In this document: piece by piece, positions 52,615-60,906 of the stretch
Layout of the letters: every line of letters begins with the position of its first letter
Numbering within the stretch: the stretch's first letter is position 1
Origin: Nostoc sp. JL34
GTDB taxonomy: Bacteria; Cyanobacteriota; Cyanobacteriia; Cyanobacteriales; Nostocaceae
Direction of reading: 5' to 3'
DNA: 64,000 bases
NCBI RefSeq assembly: GCF_017114945.1
Contig: NZ_JABXKQ010000183.1
Span: forward strand, 39,280 to 103,279
Program-made: the position numbers and the translations under genes
The notes under the pieces: model-generated
The model's input: the letters and a program-made list of their open reading frames with translations, nothing else
Databases searched by the model: none
Told to the model about the DNA's origin: nothing

Positions 52615-54195
52615 CTAAGGCTTCTGACTAGCCGCTTCTGCCGGTGCAGGAGTGATAGAAGCGCCATTGGTTAGGCTGAGAATGCCGGAAATAACAATTT
52701 TTTCCCCAGCCTTTAGCCCTTCGATAACTTGATAATTATTCCCCTCAATAACTCCCAGTTTCACGGGCTTTTGTTGAGCTACCAGTTTAGGCGCTCCAGG
52801 TTTAGACTTTTCTTGCGGCTCTTGAGCCACAAATACAAAAGTCTCCCCACCCAAGCGAGATACTGCTGTAACTGGGATTAAGATTCCCGGACGTTCGTTC
52901 CAGATTACTTTAGTTTGCACTGACTGAAGATTGAGCAATCGATTTCTCGAATTGCCAAAGTTGGCTTTCACCAAAACTGTCTGCGAATCTAAACTAGCAT
53001 TTGGGGAGATAAAACTGATCTTACCTGTTGCTATAGCTTTATCTTGGGCGTCCAGCATTTGTATTGGTAATCCCAAGCGCAACTTTTTGGCTTCGGCCAG
53101 CGGAACGGAAATATTCAGTTCTAAAGAGTCATTTCTAGTCAGTGTAGTGAGTTGATCTGCTTTTTCTACATAATCTCCCACTTTTGTGGGAATATCACCA
53201 ACAACACCAGTAAAAGGTGCAAGGACTTTTGTGTATTGCAGTTGGACTTCAGCGGCTTGGACTTGAGCAGCTGCTTGAGTTACTTGTGATCGCGCTTGGG
53301 CAATTTCTTCTGGGCGGGAACCATTTTCTAGTTGTCTTAAGTTTTGTTTCTGTTGTTCCAAAGCACCACCTAGCTCATTAATACTCGATCTTCTGCTTTG
53401 GCGGAGTTGATCTAAGCGTTTCTGGGCTACGACAAGGGCAGCTTCAGCGCTTTGCTGTTCTTTGACATATCCTTCTAAGGTATCTTGGGAAACTGCGCCC
53501 TCTTTTCTCAATTGTGCATATCGCTTGGCGCGTGACTGTGCTAGTTCCACATCGGATTTAGCTGACTGAATTTGAGCCTCAGCCTGAGCAATTTCTTCTG
53601 GTTGCGATCCCGATTGGGCATCTCTAAAGCGAGCTTGAGCTTGGGCTAACAGCGCTCTAGCTTGGGCAACTTCTTCTTGTCGCGTACCCGCTTTGAGTTC
53701 AGCAAGACGTGCTTGGGCTTGTTGGAGTGCGCCTTTAGCTTGTGATAATTGAGCTTGGACATTATCACTTTGCAGGCTAATAATGACTTGCCCTTGTCGA
53801 ACCCGGTTCCCCTCTTGGATGAAAATCTGGGTAACTCGTCCTTCAACCTGTGGCTTGATGATTACTGAACGTGGAGCCTCTAAGGAGCCAATAAACTCCG
53901 AACTTTCCTGCACAGTTTCAGTTTCCACAGTTGCTATCTTGACGGGAATTGCTGGTTGAGCAGCAGCAGCTCCAGCCGCAGGTGCATTGCTAGCATTACT
54001 AGTTTGCCACCAGCGCCAACCAAAACCAACACCTGCAACTAACAGGATGATTCCCAAAATCAGGGGCCAACGCCGCTTTTGAGGTGGCTTTGGCGATCGC
54101 TGTGGCAATGGGTGCGACTCTTGATTAGAATCAGTAACAGTAGGCTGTTCTATTTCAACGGGAAGGGGAGAGTCAGGGAACTCAGAATGGGACAT
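52615..54195 (-). CDS. RND periplasmic adaptor (HlyD/AcrA family)
   Basis: 526 residues. An N-terminal membrane anchor (WPLILGIILLVAGVGFGWRW, about 43-62) is followed by a lipoyl/barrel-sandwich part (SVIIKPQVEGRVTQIFIQEG, VRQGQVIISL), an unusually long alpha-helical hairpin (about 145-310) rich in AQAQARLAEL-type repeats, and the second half-motif TKVLAPFTGVVGDIPTKVGD. Adaptors link the RND pump to a TolC channel. The long hairpin, about double the AcrA length, suggests a long periplasmic reach. Confidence 0.92.
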   Translation of the reverse strand: MSHSEFPDSPLPVEIEQPTVTDSNQESHPLPQRSPKPPQKRRWPLILGIILLVAGVGFGWRWWQTSNASNAPAAGAAAAQPAIPVKIATVETETVQESSEFIGSLEAPRSVIIKPQVEGRVTQIFIQEGNRVRQGQVIISLQSDNVQAQLSQAKGALQQAQARLAELKAGTRQEEVAQARALLAQAQARFRDAQSGSQPEEIAQAEAQIQSAKSDVELAQSRAKRYAQLRKEGAVSQDTLEGYVKEQQSAEAALVVAQKRLDQLRQSRRSSINELGGALEQQKQNLRQLENGSRPEEIAQARSQVTQAAAQVQAAEVQLQYTKVLAPFTGVVGDIPTKVGDYVEKADQLTTLTRNDSLELNISVPLAEAKKLRLGLPIQMLDAQDKAIATGKISFISPNASLDSQTVLVKANFGNSRNRLLNLQSVQTKVIWNERPGILIPVTAVSRLGGETFVFVAQEPQEKSKPGAPKLVAQQKPVKLGVIEGNNYQVIEGLKAGEKIVISGILSLTNGASITPAPAEAASQKP

Positions 54196-54492
54196 CTTCG
54201 TTTTCTCGTCTTGTGGATTTAGACTTGGGCAATCTACTCTTCGCTAAAAAAGCATTATTTGAATAGTTTTTTAGCCCTTTTTTTCTATGTTGGTGACAAA
54301 ATGTTTGGGTATTTGGGCGATCGCTCACGATGTCTAGCACCTAAAACAAACTAATACCGCTTACCACATTATGGTTAATTTGTACATTGTTTAACTCCTA
54401 TCATTTTTTAAAGTGTAATTTATAGAACTTTTTAGTCAGTATAAACCCAGTACCTTGTCTCAGAGATAAAGCATGGTTCATCTTCTTGTAGG
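54196..54492. promoter_or_regulatory. Upstream region of the adaptor-pump genes
   Basis: 297 bases between the frameshifted tetR and the adaptor, with a HIP1 octamer at about 54319. It is the likely promoter region of the pump genes, but no unambiguous promoter or operator was found by eye. Confidence 0.35.
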
Positions 54493-55096
54493 CTAATCAA
54501 CTGAACCTCCTGGCTCCTTTAATGGCAAGGTACTAATACCGCGCACAAATAGATTGACGCAAGTTTGCATGTAGCATTCACGACTGTAGTCTAGTGTGGT
54601 AGTAAAATTGCTAAAACGCAGCATACCGTGAAGCAACATACTAGTGAAACTATCCACAGATGCTTTCAAATCTATATCTGAAGACACTATGTTCTTTTCT
54701 TGACTCTTCTGCAAGTACACAACCAGATGTTCGCACAGCGATTTGTCAGTTTCGTATAAGATCAGACGTGCCGCTTGGGGATGTCGCTTCGCTTCCCCAA
54801 TAAATGTCTGAATCAGGTCTTCATGCTCCTCCATCATCTGGTTGCAAAGCCTTGCATAATTCTTGAGGTCAATGTACAGGTTTTGAGTCCAGTCGTAGTG
54901 ATCGGCTAAGGCTTGGGACTGTAAAGCGATCGCTTCGGTAATCACAGCAGCTAGTAATTGCTCTTTGCTCTGGAAATGACGAAATCAAAGTTACCTCATT
55001 GACCGCAGCAACACGAGCAGTTTCTTGCGTTGTTGCTCCGGTTAAACCTGCCGTTGTCAACACCTTTGTTGCCGTCCTTGATACTAAGTTTTCCAT
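54493..55096 (-). pseudogene. TetR-family repressor with a one-base frameshift
   Basis: The ATG at 55096 encodes MENLVSRTATKVLTTAGLTG and the helix-turn-helix up to AAVNEVTL. An extra T at 54985 (A in the coding strand) then shifts the frame. Ignoring that base, the sequence reads FRHFQSKEQLLAAVITEAIA and continues unbroken to the stop at 54493, giving a typical 200-residue TetR with a ligand-binding C-terminal domain (about 55-195). The break falls inside the DNA-binding domain, so the product as read cannot be a normal repressor. The gene is upstream of and parallel to the RND adaptor and pump, which it probably controlled. A sequencing error remains possible. Confidence 0.85.
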
Positions 55097-55104
55097 GAGT
55101 GTTT

Positions 55105-55116
55105 GCAAGCGCTTGC
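55105..55116. promoter_or_regulatory. Palindrome GCAAGCGCTTGC before tetR
   Basis: A perfect 12-base palindrome nine bases upstream of the tetR ATG, with a further half-site (TTGC) repeated beside it. This is the usual place of a TetR autoregulatory operator. Confidence 0.5.
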
Positions 55117-55517
55117 TTGCATTATAACCACATAGGGGATTCGATTGGTATAAGTTACAAATCAGTTTATCGCTCTTAGGGAAGAAAAGGGTATAGAGCC
55201 TTCTCTACGAGAGGCTTGTCTGCGACACGCTACGTGAACGCCGGGCTACGCCTATGCTGATGAATTCAGCTTTATTAATCAAGGTTGCGAGTTTCATCGA
55301 GTTATCCTCACCAAGAACGACGTGCAATCAGTCAGTATCCTCTACCCTCCTATTTTTGAGCAGTCTCAACTTCCTACACTTAGGTCACCCGATCGGTTGA
55401 TTTTTAACTCACCCGAATGGGTGATTTAATTTATCCCAATCAGGATTTTGTCTGTACAGTCGCCTGGTTTTCCCTAATTAAGCGAGCATTCCAAAAATTT
55501 AGAGTAGTCCCCACCCT
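55117..55517. other. Intergenic region with small repeats
   Basis: It includes a dispersed CTTCTCTACGAGAGGCTTG-type repeat (about 55200) and a TCACCCGATCGGTTGATTTT / TCACCCGAATGGGTGATTTA pair (55385 and 55410) that is both a direct repeat and partly self-complementary, lying in what may be the glycosyltransferase's 3' end region. No gene was seen. Confidence 0.4.
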
Positions 55518-56807
55518 TCAACTATCCACAATCGATTCCTTGGAATCCAAATCAGGCAAGATCCCCACAGTTAATTTTCTATTAGCAACAATATGAGAAA
55601 GCAGTCGTTCATACCGATCGAGTGCCTGCTCCAAGGAATAGTTTTCTTCGGCGAACTGTCTGCCTGTGTTACCTAACCTCGCCCCTAGAGTAGGATTAGC
55701 ATATAAATCATACACCGCAGCAGCCATTGCATCGGCTGATTCTGGCTCAACAATTATCCCACCACCACTAAGTTCGATTGCTTTAGCAGCAGTACCAGTG
55801 GCAGGAACTGAACCCACAATCGGGCGACCACTCGCCAACAGCAATGGTATTTTTGAAGGCATATTGAACGAAATAACATTGCGCTTTTGCACAATTAGTC
55901 CTACATCAGATGCTGCTAGCATTTCAGGTAGTTTTTCTCGTGGCTGCAATGGTAGCAGCAAAACATTATCTGCTCCATTTAAGAGGCAATATTCCTGCAA
56001 CCTTTGCAATGCTCTTGATTCACCAACGATGACAAAGACAATATCCTTGATATGACGTAAGTAAACTGCTGCTTCTATTACTGTTTCTAAACCTTGCGTT
56101 AAAGCAATGTTGCCCGAATAAAGGACTACAAATTTCCCATCGAGTTGATGGCTAGATATCCAGGAGTTGTTTTGTTTCGGCAAAGGGCGGATGAAATTTA
56201 TATTCACCCAATTGGGAATACAAACGATTTTCTTAACAGGTACTCCCTTATTCACTAAATTGTCACGAAACCCATCGGTGATGACACTAATAGTGTGTGC
56301 AGTCCGATATGCAAATTTCTCTAGGGCTGCAAGAGTACGGATCATCCACTTGTTTTTTAATAGCCCGATACGTACCGCAGCTTCTGGTAAAATATCTTGC
56401 ACATTCAGAACTACTGGGCAGTTGTATAACCAACCAAATATTGTTGCTGGTAACGTACCAAATAGAGGTGGAACCGTTAATAGAATCACATCAGGACGTC
56501 CGCCTTTAAAGGCTTGGGGTAAACTCGTGAAAACAAAGCTCAACTCCAGTAACAGCCGATCTACGAGGTTAGGTTTAGACTTAATTCGGAGATAACTTCG
56601 CGCAATTGTAACGCCATTTTTTTGTTCAGTAACGTACCACTTCCCGCGATATCCATCATAAATTTCGCGCTGAGGATAGTTGGGCATTCCCGTAATCACT
56701 CGCACTTCATGACCTCGCTTTACTAGTCCTTCTGCCAATTCAGTCATTAACGGAGCAATTCCAATCGGCTCTGGATAATAGTTGTAGGAATAAATCAGAA
56801 TGTGCAT
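55518..56807 (-). CDS. Family-4 glycosyltransferase (WcaI-like)
   Basis: 429 residues with the GT-B fold. The N-terminal MHILIYSYNYYPEPIGIAPL and HEVRVITGMPNYPQREIYDG match WcaI-type enzymes of colanic acid synthesis. The C-terminal nucleotide-sugar site includes VLYSGNIALTQGLETVIEAA and SGGGIIVEPESADAMAAAVY. It transfers a sugar to a lipid-linked oligosaccharide for exopolysaccharide. Sugar and acceptor are unknown. It stands alone on the minus strand. Confidence 0.88.
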   Translation of the reverse strand: MHILIYSYNYYPEPIGIAPLMTELAEGLVKRGHEVRVITGMPNYPQREIYDGYRGKWYVTEQKNGVTIARSYLRIKSKPNLVDRLLLELSFVFTSLPQAFKGGRPDVILLTVPPLFGTLPATIFGWLYNCPVVLNVQDILPEAAVRIGLLKNKWMIRTLAALEKFAYRTAHTISVITDGFRDNLVNKGVPVKKIVCIPNWVNINFIRPLPKQNNSWISSHQLDGKFVVLYSGNIALTQGLETVIEAAVYLRHIKDIVFVIVGESRALQRLQEYCLLNGADNVLLLPLQPREKLPEMLAASDVGLIVQKRNVISFNMPSKIPLLLASGRPIVGSVPATGTAAKAIELSGGGIIVEPESADAMAAAVYDLYANPTLGARLGNTGRQFAEENYSLEQALDRYERLLSHIVANRKLTVGILPDLDSKESIVDS

Positions 56808-57433
56808 GAGCTATTTTTAAATTTTGTGAAGACAGCCTGAGATGATCGAATTTATTTATTAATAATAAGTAAAATTCCCTACTTATTATTACTTAGATAA
56901 CTTGTAATATTGTTTAATAAAATTGCGCTATCCATTATTTATAAATTTTATTAGTGATTTTCAAAAGATAATTTTTATACTGCATAAGACACTTAAAAAT
57001 CAAACCATGAACTTGTATAAACAGGTTAGACTCTTATATAGATATAGGCTTTAGTTTCTGGTGATTATGACAATAGTTGATCTGGTTGTTTCTGAACTAT
57101 GCCTAAATTTACACTTGGGGGATTGTAGCATTATATTTACGGTTGTGCATATAACCCTCATTCCGCCCTTTAAACTGGCACATGAAGTATTTTTAACCAA
57201 GTCGTCAGTACTGTATTCATTAAAGAGCATCCCACCTTTTTTAAGTAGTTCAAAGCCACTGACCAAAACAGTGCCGAGTGCTGAGTAAAAAGTAAAATTA
57301 ATTGCACTCAGAACTCAGTACTCAGCTTTGTAAAAGTGTTGATGACAAAGCAATGAGGTTGAATGATGTTTAAATCAATAGGTTAGGCTGGGTTGTTAGG
57401 CTATACCTGTCAACCGTCTTACCCGTAAAAAAT
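56808..57433. other. A+T-rich intergenic region between divergent genes
   Basis: 626 bases, A/T-rich, without a supported gene. GTGCTGAGTA...TACTCAGC-type inverted repeats (57272-57325) lie about 110 bases before the helicase. A GTCAACCGTCTTACCCG stretch is just before the ATG. Promoters for both flanking genes are expected here. Confidence 0.4.
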
Positions 57434-59608
57434 ATGAGCGATGCTTTTAGTCGACTCGCACCATTCATCCAAGAATATATCTATCATCACCAATGGACTG
57501 AATTACGACCAGTTCAAATTGCCGCTTGTCAAGTGATATTCGATACTGATGCACACTTGCTAGTTACTGCTGCAACTGCTGCTGGTAAAACAGAAGCAGC
57601 CTTTTTACCAGTTTTAACTCTATTACATGCCAAGCCTGCTACGACCATAGGGGCATTATATATTAGTCCAATCAAAGCTTTAATTAATGATCAATTTGAG
57701 CGTCTCAACGACTTACTGAAAGAAGCAGATATTCCAGTTTGGCACTGGCACGGTGATGTTTCGCAAACTCGAAAAAATAAACTTTTAAAGAATCCTCAAG
57801 GTATTCTACAAATTACACCAGAATCTCTAGAAAGTTTGTTAATTAATAAAAATAATGACCTACTTCGCTTATTTGGTGATTTAAGGTTTGTCATCATTGA
57901 TGAAATTCACGCTTTTATGGGTTCAGAACGCGGTTGTCAAATTATTTGCCAATTACAACGTTTAGCAAAGTTGATGCAAAAACAACCGCGCCGGATTGGT
58001 TTGTCGGCAACTCTTGGTGATTACTCAATAGCTGAAGAGTGGTTGCGTTCAGGAACAGATAAGCAAGTCATTACACCAAAAATTGACAGTATAAAACGCC
58101 AAATAAAACTAGCTGTAGAACATTTTTATATTACTGATGAAGTAGATGAATCAGAGGCGACAGTAGATGAACAATATATTTTCAACCTCAGCAAGTCTCG
58201 CAAATGTCTGATATTTGCTAATAATCGCACGCGTACCGAATCTGTAATTGCATCTTTACGACAAATTGCCACAGAACAAGGATTACCAGATATATATCAC
58301 GTGCATCATGGGAGTATATCTGCTAGTTTGCGGCAAGCTGCTGAAAATGCAATGCGTGAACCCAATAGTCCAGCTGTTACCGCCGCCACTATGACTCTAG
58401 AATTAGGCATAGATATCGGTCATCTAGAGCGAGTAATTCAGTTAGAATCACCCTTGTCTGTAGCTAGTTTTTTACAGCGCTTGGGACGCAGTGGTAGAAG
58501 AGGAGAAGCTGCTGATATGCGTTTTGTCTGCGCTGAAGATAAGCCATTAGCAGAAGCTTCTCTACCAGAACAAATCCCCTGGCAACTTTTACAGTGTATT
58601 GCGATAATTCAACTTTATTTAGAGGAACAATGGATTGAACCAATTAGACCAATTAAATATCCTTTGAGTTTGCTTTATCACCAAACAATGAGTATTTTAA
58701 CAGCCGCAGGAGAAATTTCAGCTAATGCCCTAGCTAAACAAATTTTTAGTTTGCCACCTTTTGCTGCTATTTTAAAAGAAGATTTTCAACTATTACTACG
58801 CTATTTAATTGATATTGGTCATATTCAGCAGACTGAACAAGGTAAATTAATCCTGGGTTTGGTAGGAGAAAAGGTGGTGAGAAAATTTCAGTTTTATGCC
58901 GTCTTTGCTGAACAGCAAGAATATATTGTTAAGCAAGGTGCAACAGAAATTGGCAGTATCGTCACGCCACTTCCTGTTGGCAATCAATTTGCTTTAGCTG
59001 GGAGAACTTGGGAAGTGGTAGAAGTTGACTTTAAGAAGAAGGCTATTTTTGTGAAACAAGCTGAGGGTAAAGCTAGTATTTATTGGCGTGGTGGTGGTGG
59101 GAGTATTCATACCAAAGTTTTGCAACGAATGCAGCAAGTCTTATTTGAGAATATCGAGTATAGTTACTTACAAAAAAATGCCTTGCAATGTTTGCGTCAA
59201 GTTCGCCAATTGGTACAGCAGGTTGGATTAGACAAACACAATATTGTGGAATTAGAGAAAGGTAAATGTTGTATTTTTCCTTGGATGGGTACGGTTGCTT
59301 ATCACACCTTAGAAAGATTGTTCAACTCTTATTGTCGTGAATCTTTGGAAATTACAAGTATTGGTGGAGTAAATCCCTATTATTTGACAATTAAATTAGC
59401 TAAGAATAAATTTAAATATTTTTATCGTGAAATTGCTTCCTTGTGCGAACAAAGAATTACCTCAGAAGATTTAGTCAGTACTTCAGAAGCACCGGAAATT
59501 CAAAAATATGATGGTTTTATTCCTAATCCACTTTTACGAAAAGCTTTTGCTAACGATTATTTGGATATAAGCGAACTCAAACAGCAAGTGGCACTGTGGA
59601 GAGATTAA
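57434..59608 (+). CDS. Lhr-like DEAD/DEAH-box helicase
   Basis: 724 residues. Walker A ATAAGKT (47-53), DEIH box (Asp156-His159) followed by AFMGSERGCQ, the Lhr hallmark, LSATLGDYSIAEEWL, TMTLELGIDIGHLERVIQLE and QRLGRSGRRGE (motif VI). A winged-helix and further C-terminal domain follows (about 400-724), shorter than in full Lhr (about 1400 residues). Lhr-type enzymes are 3'-5' DNA helicases tied to repair, and related proteins occur in defence loci. No nuclease or other defence partner is visible next to it. Confidence 0.88.
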   Translation: MSDAFSRLAPFIQEYIYHHQWTELRPVQIAACQVIFDTDAHLLVTAATAAGKTEAAFLPVLTLLHAKPATTIGALYISPIKALINDQFERLNDLLKEADIPVWHWHGDVSQTRKNKLLKNPQGILQITPESLESLLINKNNDLLRLFGDLRFVIIDEIHAFMGSERGCQIICQLQRLAKLMQKQPRRIGLSATLGDYSIAEEWLRSGTDKQVITPKIDSIKRQIKLAVEHFYITDEVDESEATVDEQYIFNLSKSRKCLIFANNRTRTESVIASLRQIATEQGLPDIYHVHHGSISASLRQAAENAMREPNSPAVTAATMTLELGIDIGHLERVIQLESPLSVASFLQRLGRSGRRGEAADMRFVCAEDKPLAEASLPEQIPWQLLQCIAIIQLYLEEQWIEPIRPIKYPLSLLYHQTMSILTAAGEISANALAKQIFSLPPFAAILKEDFQLLLRYLIDIGHIQQTEQGKLILGLVGEKVVRKFQFYAVFAEQQEYIVKQGATEIGSIVTPLPVGNQFALAGRTWEVVEVDFKKKAIFVKQAEGKASIYWRGGGGSIHTKVLQRMQQVLFENIEYSYLQKNALQCLRQVRQLVQQVGLDKHNIVELEKGKCCIFPWMGTVAYHTLERLFNSYCRESLEITSIGGVNPYYLTIKLAKNKFKYFYREIASLCEQRITSEDLVSTSEAPEIQKYDGFIPNPLLRKAFANDYLDISELKQQVALWRD

Positions 59609-59660
59609 ACTAATCCATCTTTAAGTTACATAATCTTTAACCTCTGAAAGCACTGTTACA

Positions 59661-59816
59661 ATGCCTCCTACCGCAGATCAAAGTTACGAAAATGCGCCAA
59701 ATGAACCAGATGAGCCACTAACTGACCAATTAAGCTTTTGTGTCACCAAGAAAATGAAGCAAGAGGTGAAGGCTAAAGACGACCCACCAGAATTTTGTCG
59801 TCAAGCTATCCAATAG
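59661..59816 (+). CDS. Small protein (51 residues), possible ribbon-helix-helix
   Basis: ATG 59661, TAG 59814. Sequence: an acidic, disordered N-terminus (PNEPDEPLTDQ) and a basic/helical C-terminus (LSFCVTKKMKQEVKAKDDPP, EFCRQAIQ). The strand-helix-helix look and the phrase DDPPEFCRQAI resemble small ribbon-helix-helix DNA-binding proteins, but this is a guess. It lies 52 bases downstream of the helicase on the same strand. Confidence 0.5.
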   Translation: MPPTADQSYENAPNEPDEPLTDQLSFCVTKKMKQEVKAKDDPPEFCRQAIQ

Positions 59817-59898
59817 AAGCTAGATAGGTAGGTGGGCTGTTTTGTCAAATTAGGCAATTGTTTAGATTGTTTGCAGATCCTCTGAGCGCAATCTCCAT

Positions 59899-60204
59899 TC
59901 AGAACATGGGATTGTGTTCATTATCCCAACACTTGCGATCGCTCCAATTTCTGCCAGTGTGTTCACATTCAGATGCATCATCTATCCAAGGAATCGATGT
60001 AGAGTGGTAGGAGTTTCCAATAAAAGCGAATAAGCTAGCAGTGAATAAGGGCAATAATAAAGATAAAGTTATTAATGTACAAATCGGTAAAGTGATTAAA
60101 TATCCAGTGAGCAGCACAATATTACTTTGAGTCCAAAAAACTGTACCTAGATGATTATTTTTCGGACGATTTTTTAACCTGGTTTTTGACTTCAAAAAAA
60201 GCAT
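59899..60204 (-). CDS. Small membrane protein, function unknown
   Basis: 101 residues: a basic N-terminus (FLKSKTRLKNRPKNNH), two close hydrophobic segments (about 27-41 and 45-63, TLITLSLLLPLFTASLFAFI), and a polar tail with paired cysteines (DDASECEHTGRNWSDRKCWD). The tail looks conserved and possibly metal-binding or disulfide-bonded. No family was recognised. It is convergent with the helicase and small-protein genes. Confidence 0.55.
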   Translation of the reverse strand: MLFLKSKTRLKNRPKNNHLGTVFWTQSNIVLLTGYLITLPICTLITLSLLLPLFTASLFAFIGNSYHSTSIPWIDDASECEHTGRNWSDRKCWDNEHNPMF

Positions 60205-60705
60205 AATGCAACCCTATTAATACTAGTTCATGTAGCAATTTATTTGATTTTTGAAAAGCCAAGCTAACTGAGAGCTAAAACCTAATTTAGCTCTCAGTAT
60301 ATTTAGCAAAAATCAAACAAAAATCCTATATGAGTACGGATTTTTACGTAAGAACATTATTGAAGGTATATACTCTGATGTCAAAGGTATAAGTGACGAC
60401 TTCTTAGAACTTTTAATCTTTGGACGCTAAAAAATACTTTTCATGAAAATATGTTGAAGTCGTAGCAATCGCTCTTACGTAAATTCTGGCAAATTTAACT
60501 CACACCCTTCTGCTATCGATGCAGCAAGAATACTGGTGTAAGGCTGGATGTTGTATATTTGTATCTGTTACCAAAATTTAATGAGCAAAATTTTGTGTAA
60601 TGTTGGCAGTATACAAGTAGAAAAAAACGTTAATACAACTAAAGATTCTGATTTAATTTAGAGTGTATTTCAATGCAGATAAAAATATCTTTAACCTACA
60701 GCCTG
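60205..60705. other. Intergenic region with one perfect hairpin
   Basis: ACTGAGAGCTAAA (60267-60279) and TTTAGCTCTCAGT (60286-60298) form 13 perfect pairs around a six-base loop, without a T-run. Otherwise the 500 bases are A/T-rich with nothing coding. Confidence 0.5.
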
Positions 60706-60840
60706 CTACCGTCGATGCTGTAAAAACCACTCATAAAGTTCTGGATTGTTATATGTCTGCGTCCACCAGTCATGATTGGCTTCTAGGTAAACTGGAAATT
60801 TTACATTCCCATTGCAGGCTTTTAGTGCAGAAACTATAGA
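60706..60840 (-). pseudogene. 3' remnant of an alpha/beta-hydrolase (esterase/peptidase) gene
   Basis: The frame up to TAG at 60706 encodes VSALKACNGNVKFPVYLEAN, HDWWTQTYNNPELYEWFLQH and RR, which has the form of the C-terminal end of secreted phospholipase/carboxylesterase-like hydrolases, including the catalytic-His region (EANHDWW). Everything upstream (GXSXG and Asp) is missing; the sequence becomes unrelated within about 60 bases and bioA's stop codon is at 60907. It is a truncated gene. Confidence 0.6.
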
Positions 60841-60906
60841 ATTGTAAGAAAAAAATATGTAGTTTGCGTCTTGACGTATTCCACTCTTATTCTGGCTCAT
60901 CAATAT

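Noticed and set aside
57061..57288. Overlapping frames on both strands upstream of the Lhr-like helicase
   Set aside because: Mutually antisense, without ribosome sites or domains; the region is better read as A+T-rich intergenic DNA.
34286..59608. A single defence island joining the SNF2 helicase and the Lhr-like helicase
   Set aside because: They are 20 kb apart and separated by housekeeping genes (lipB, lrtA, prxQ, transporters); no shared operon or partner genes.
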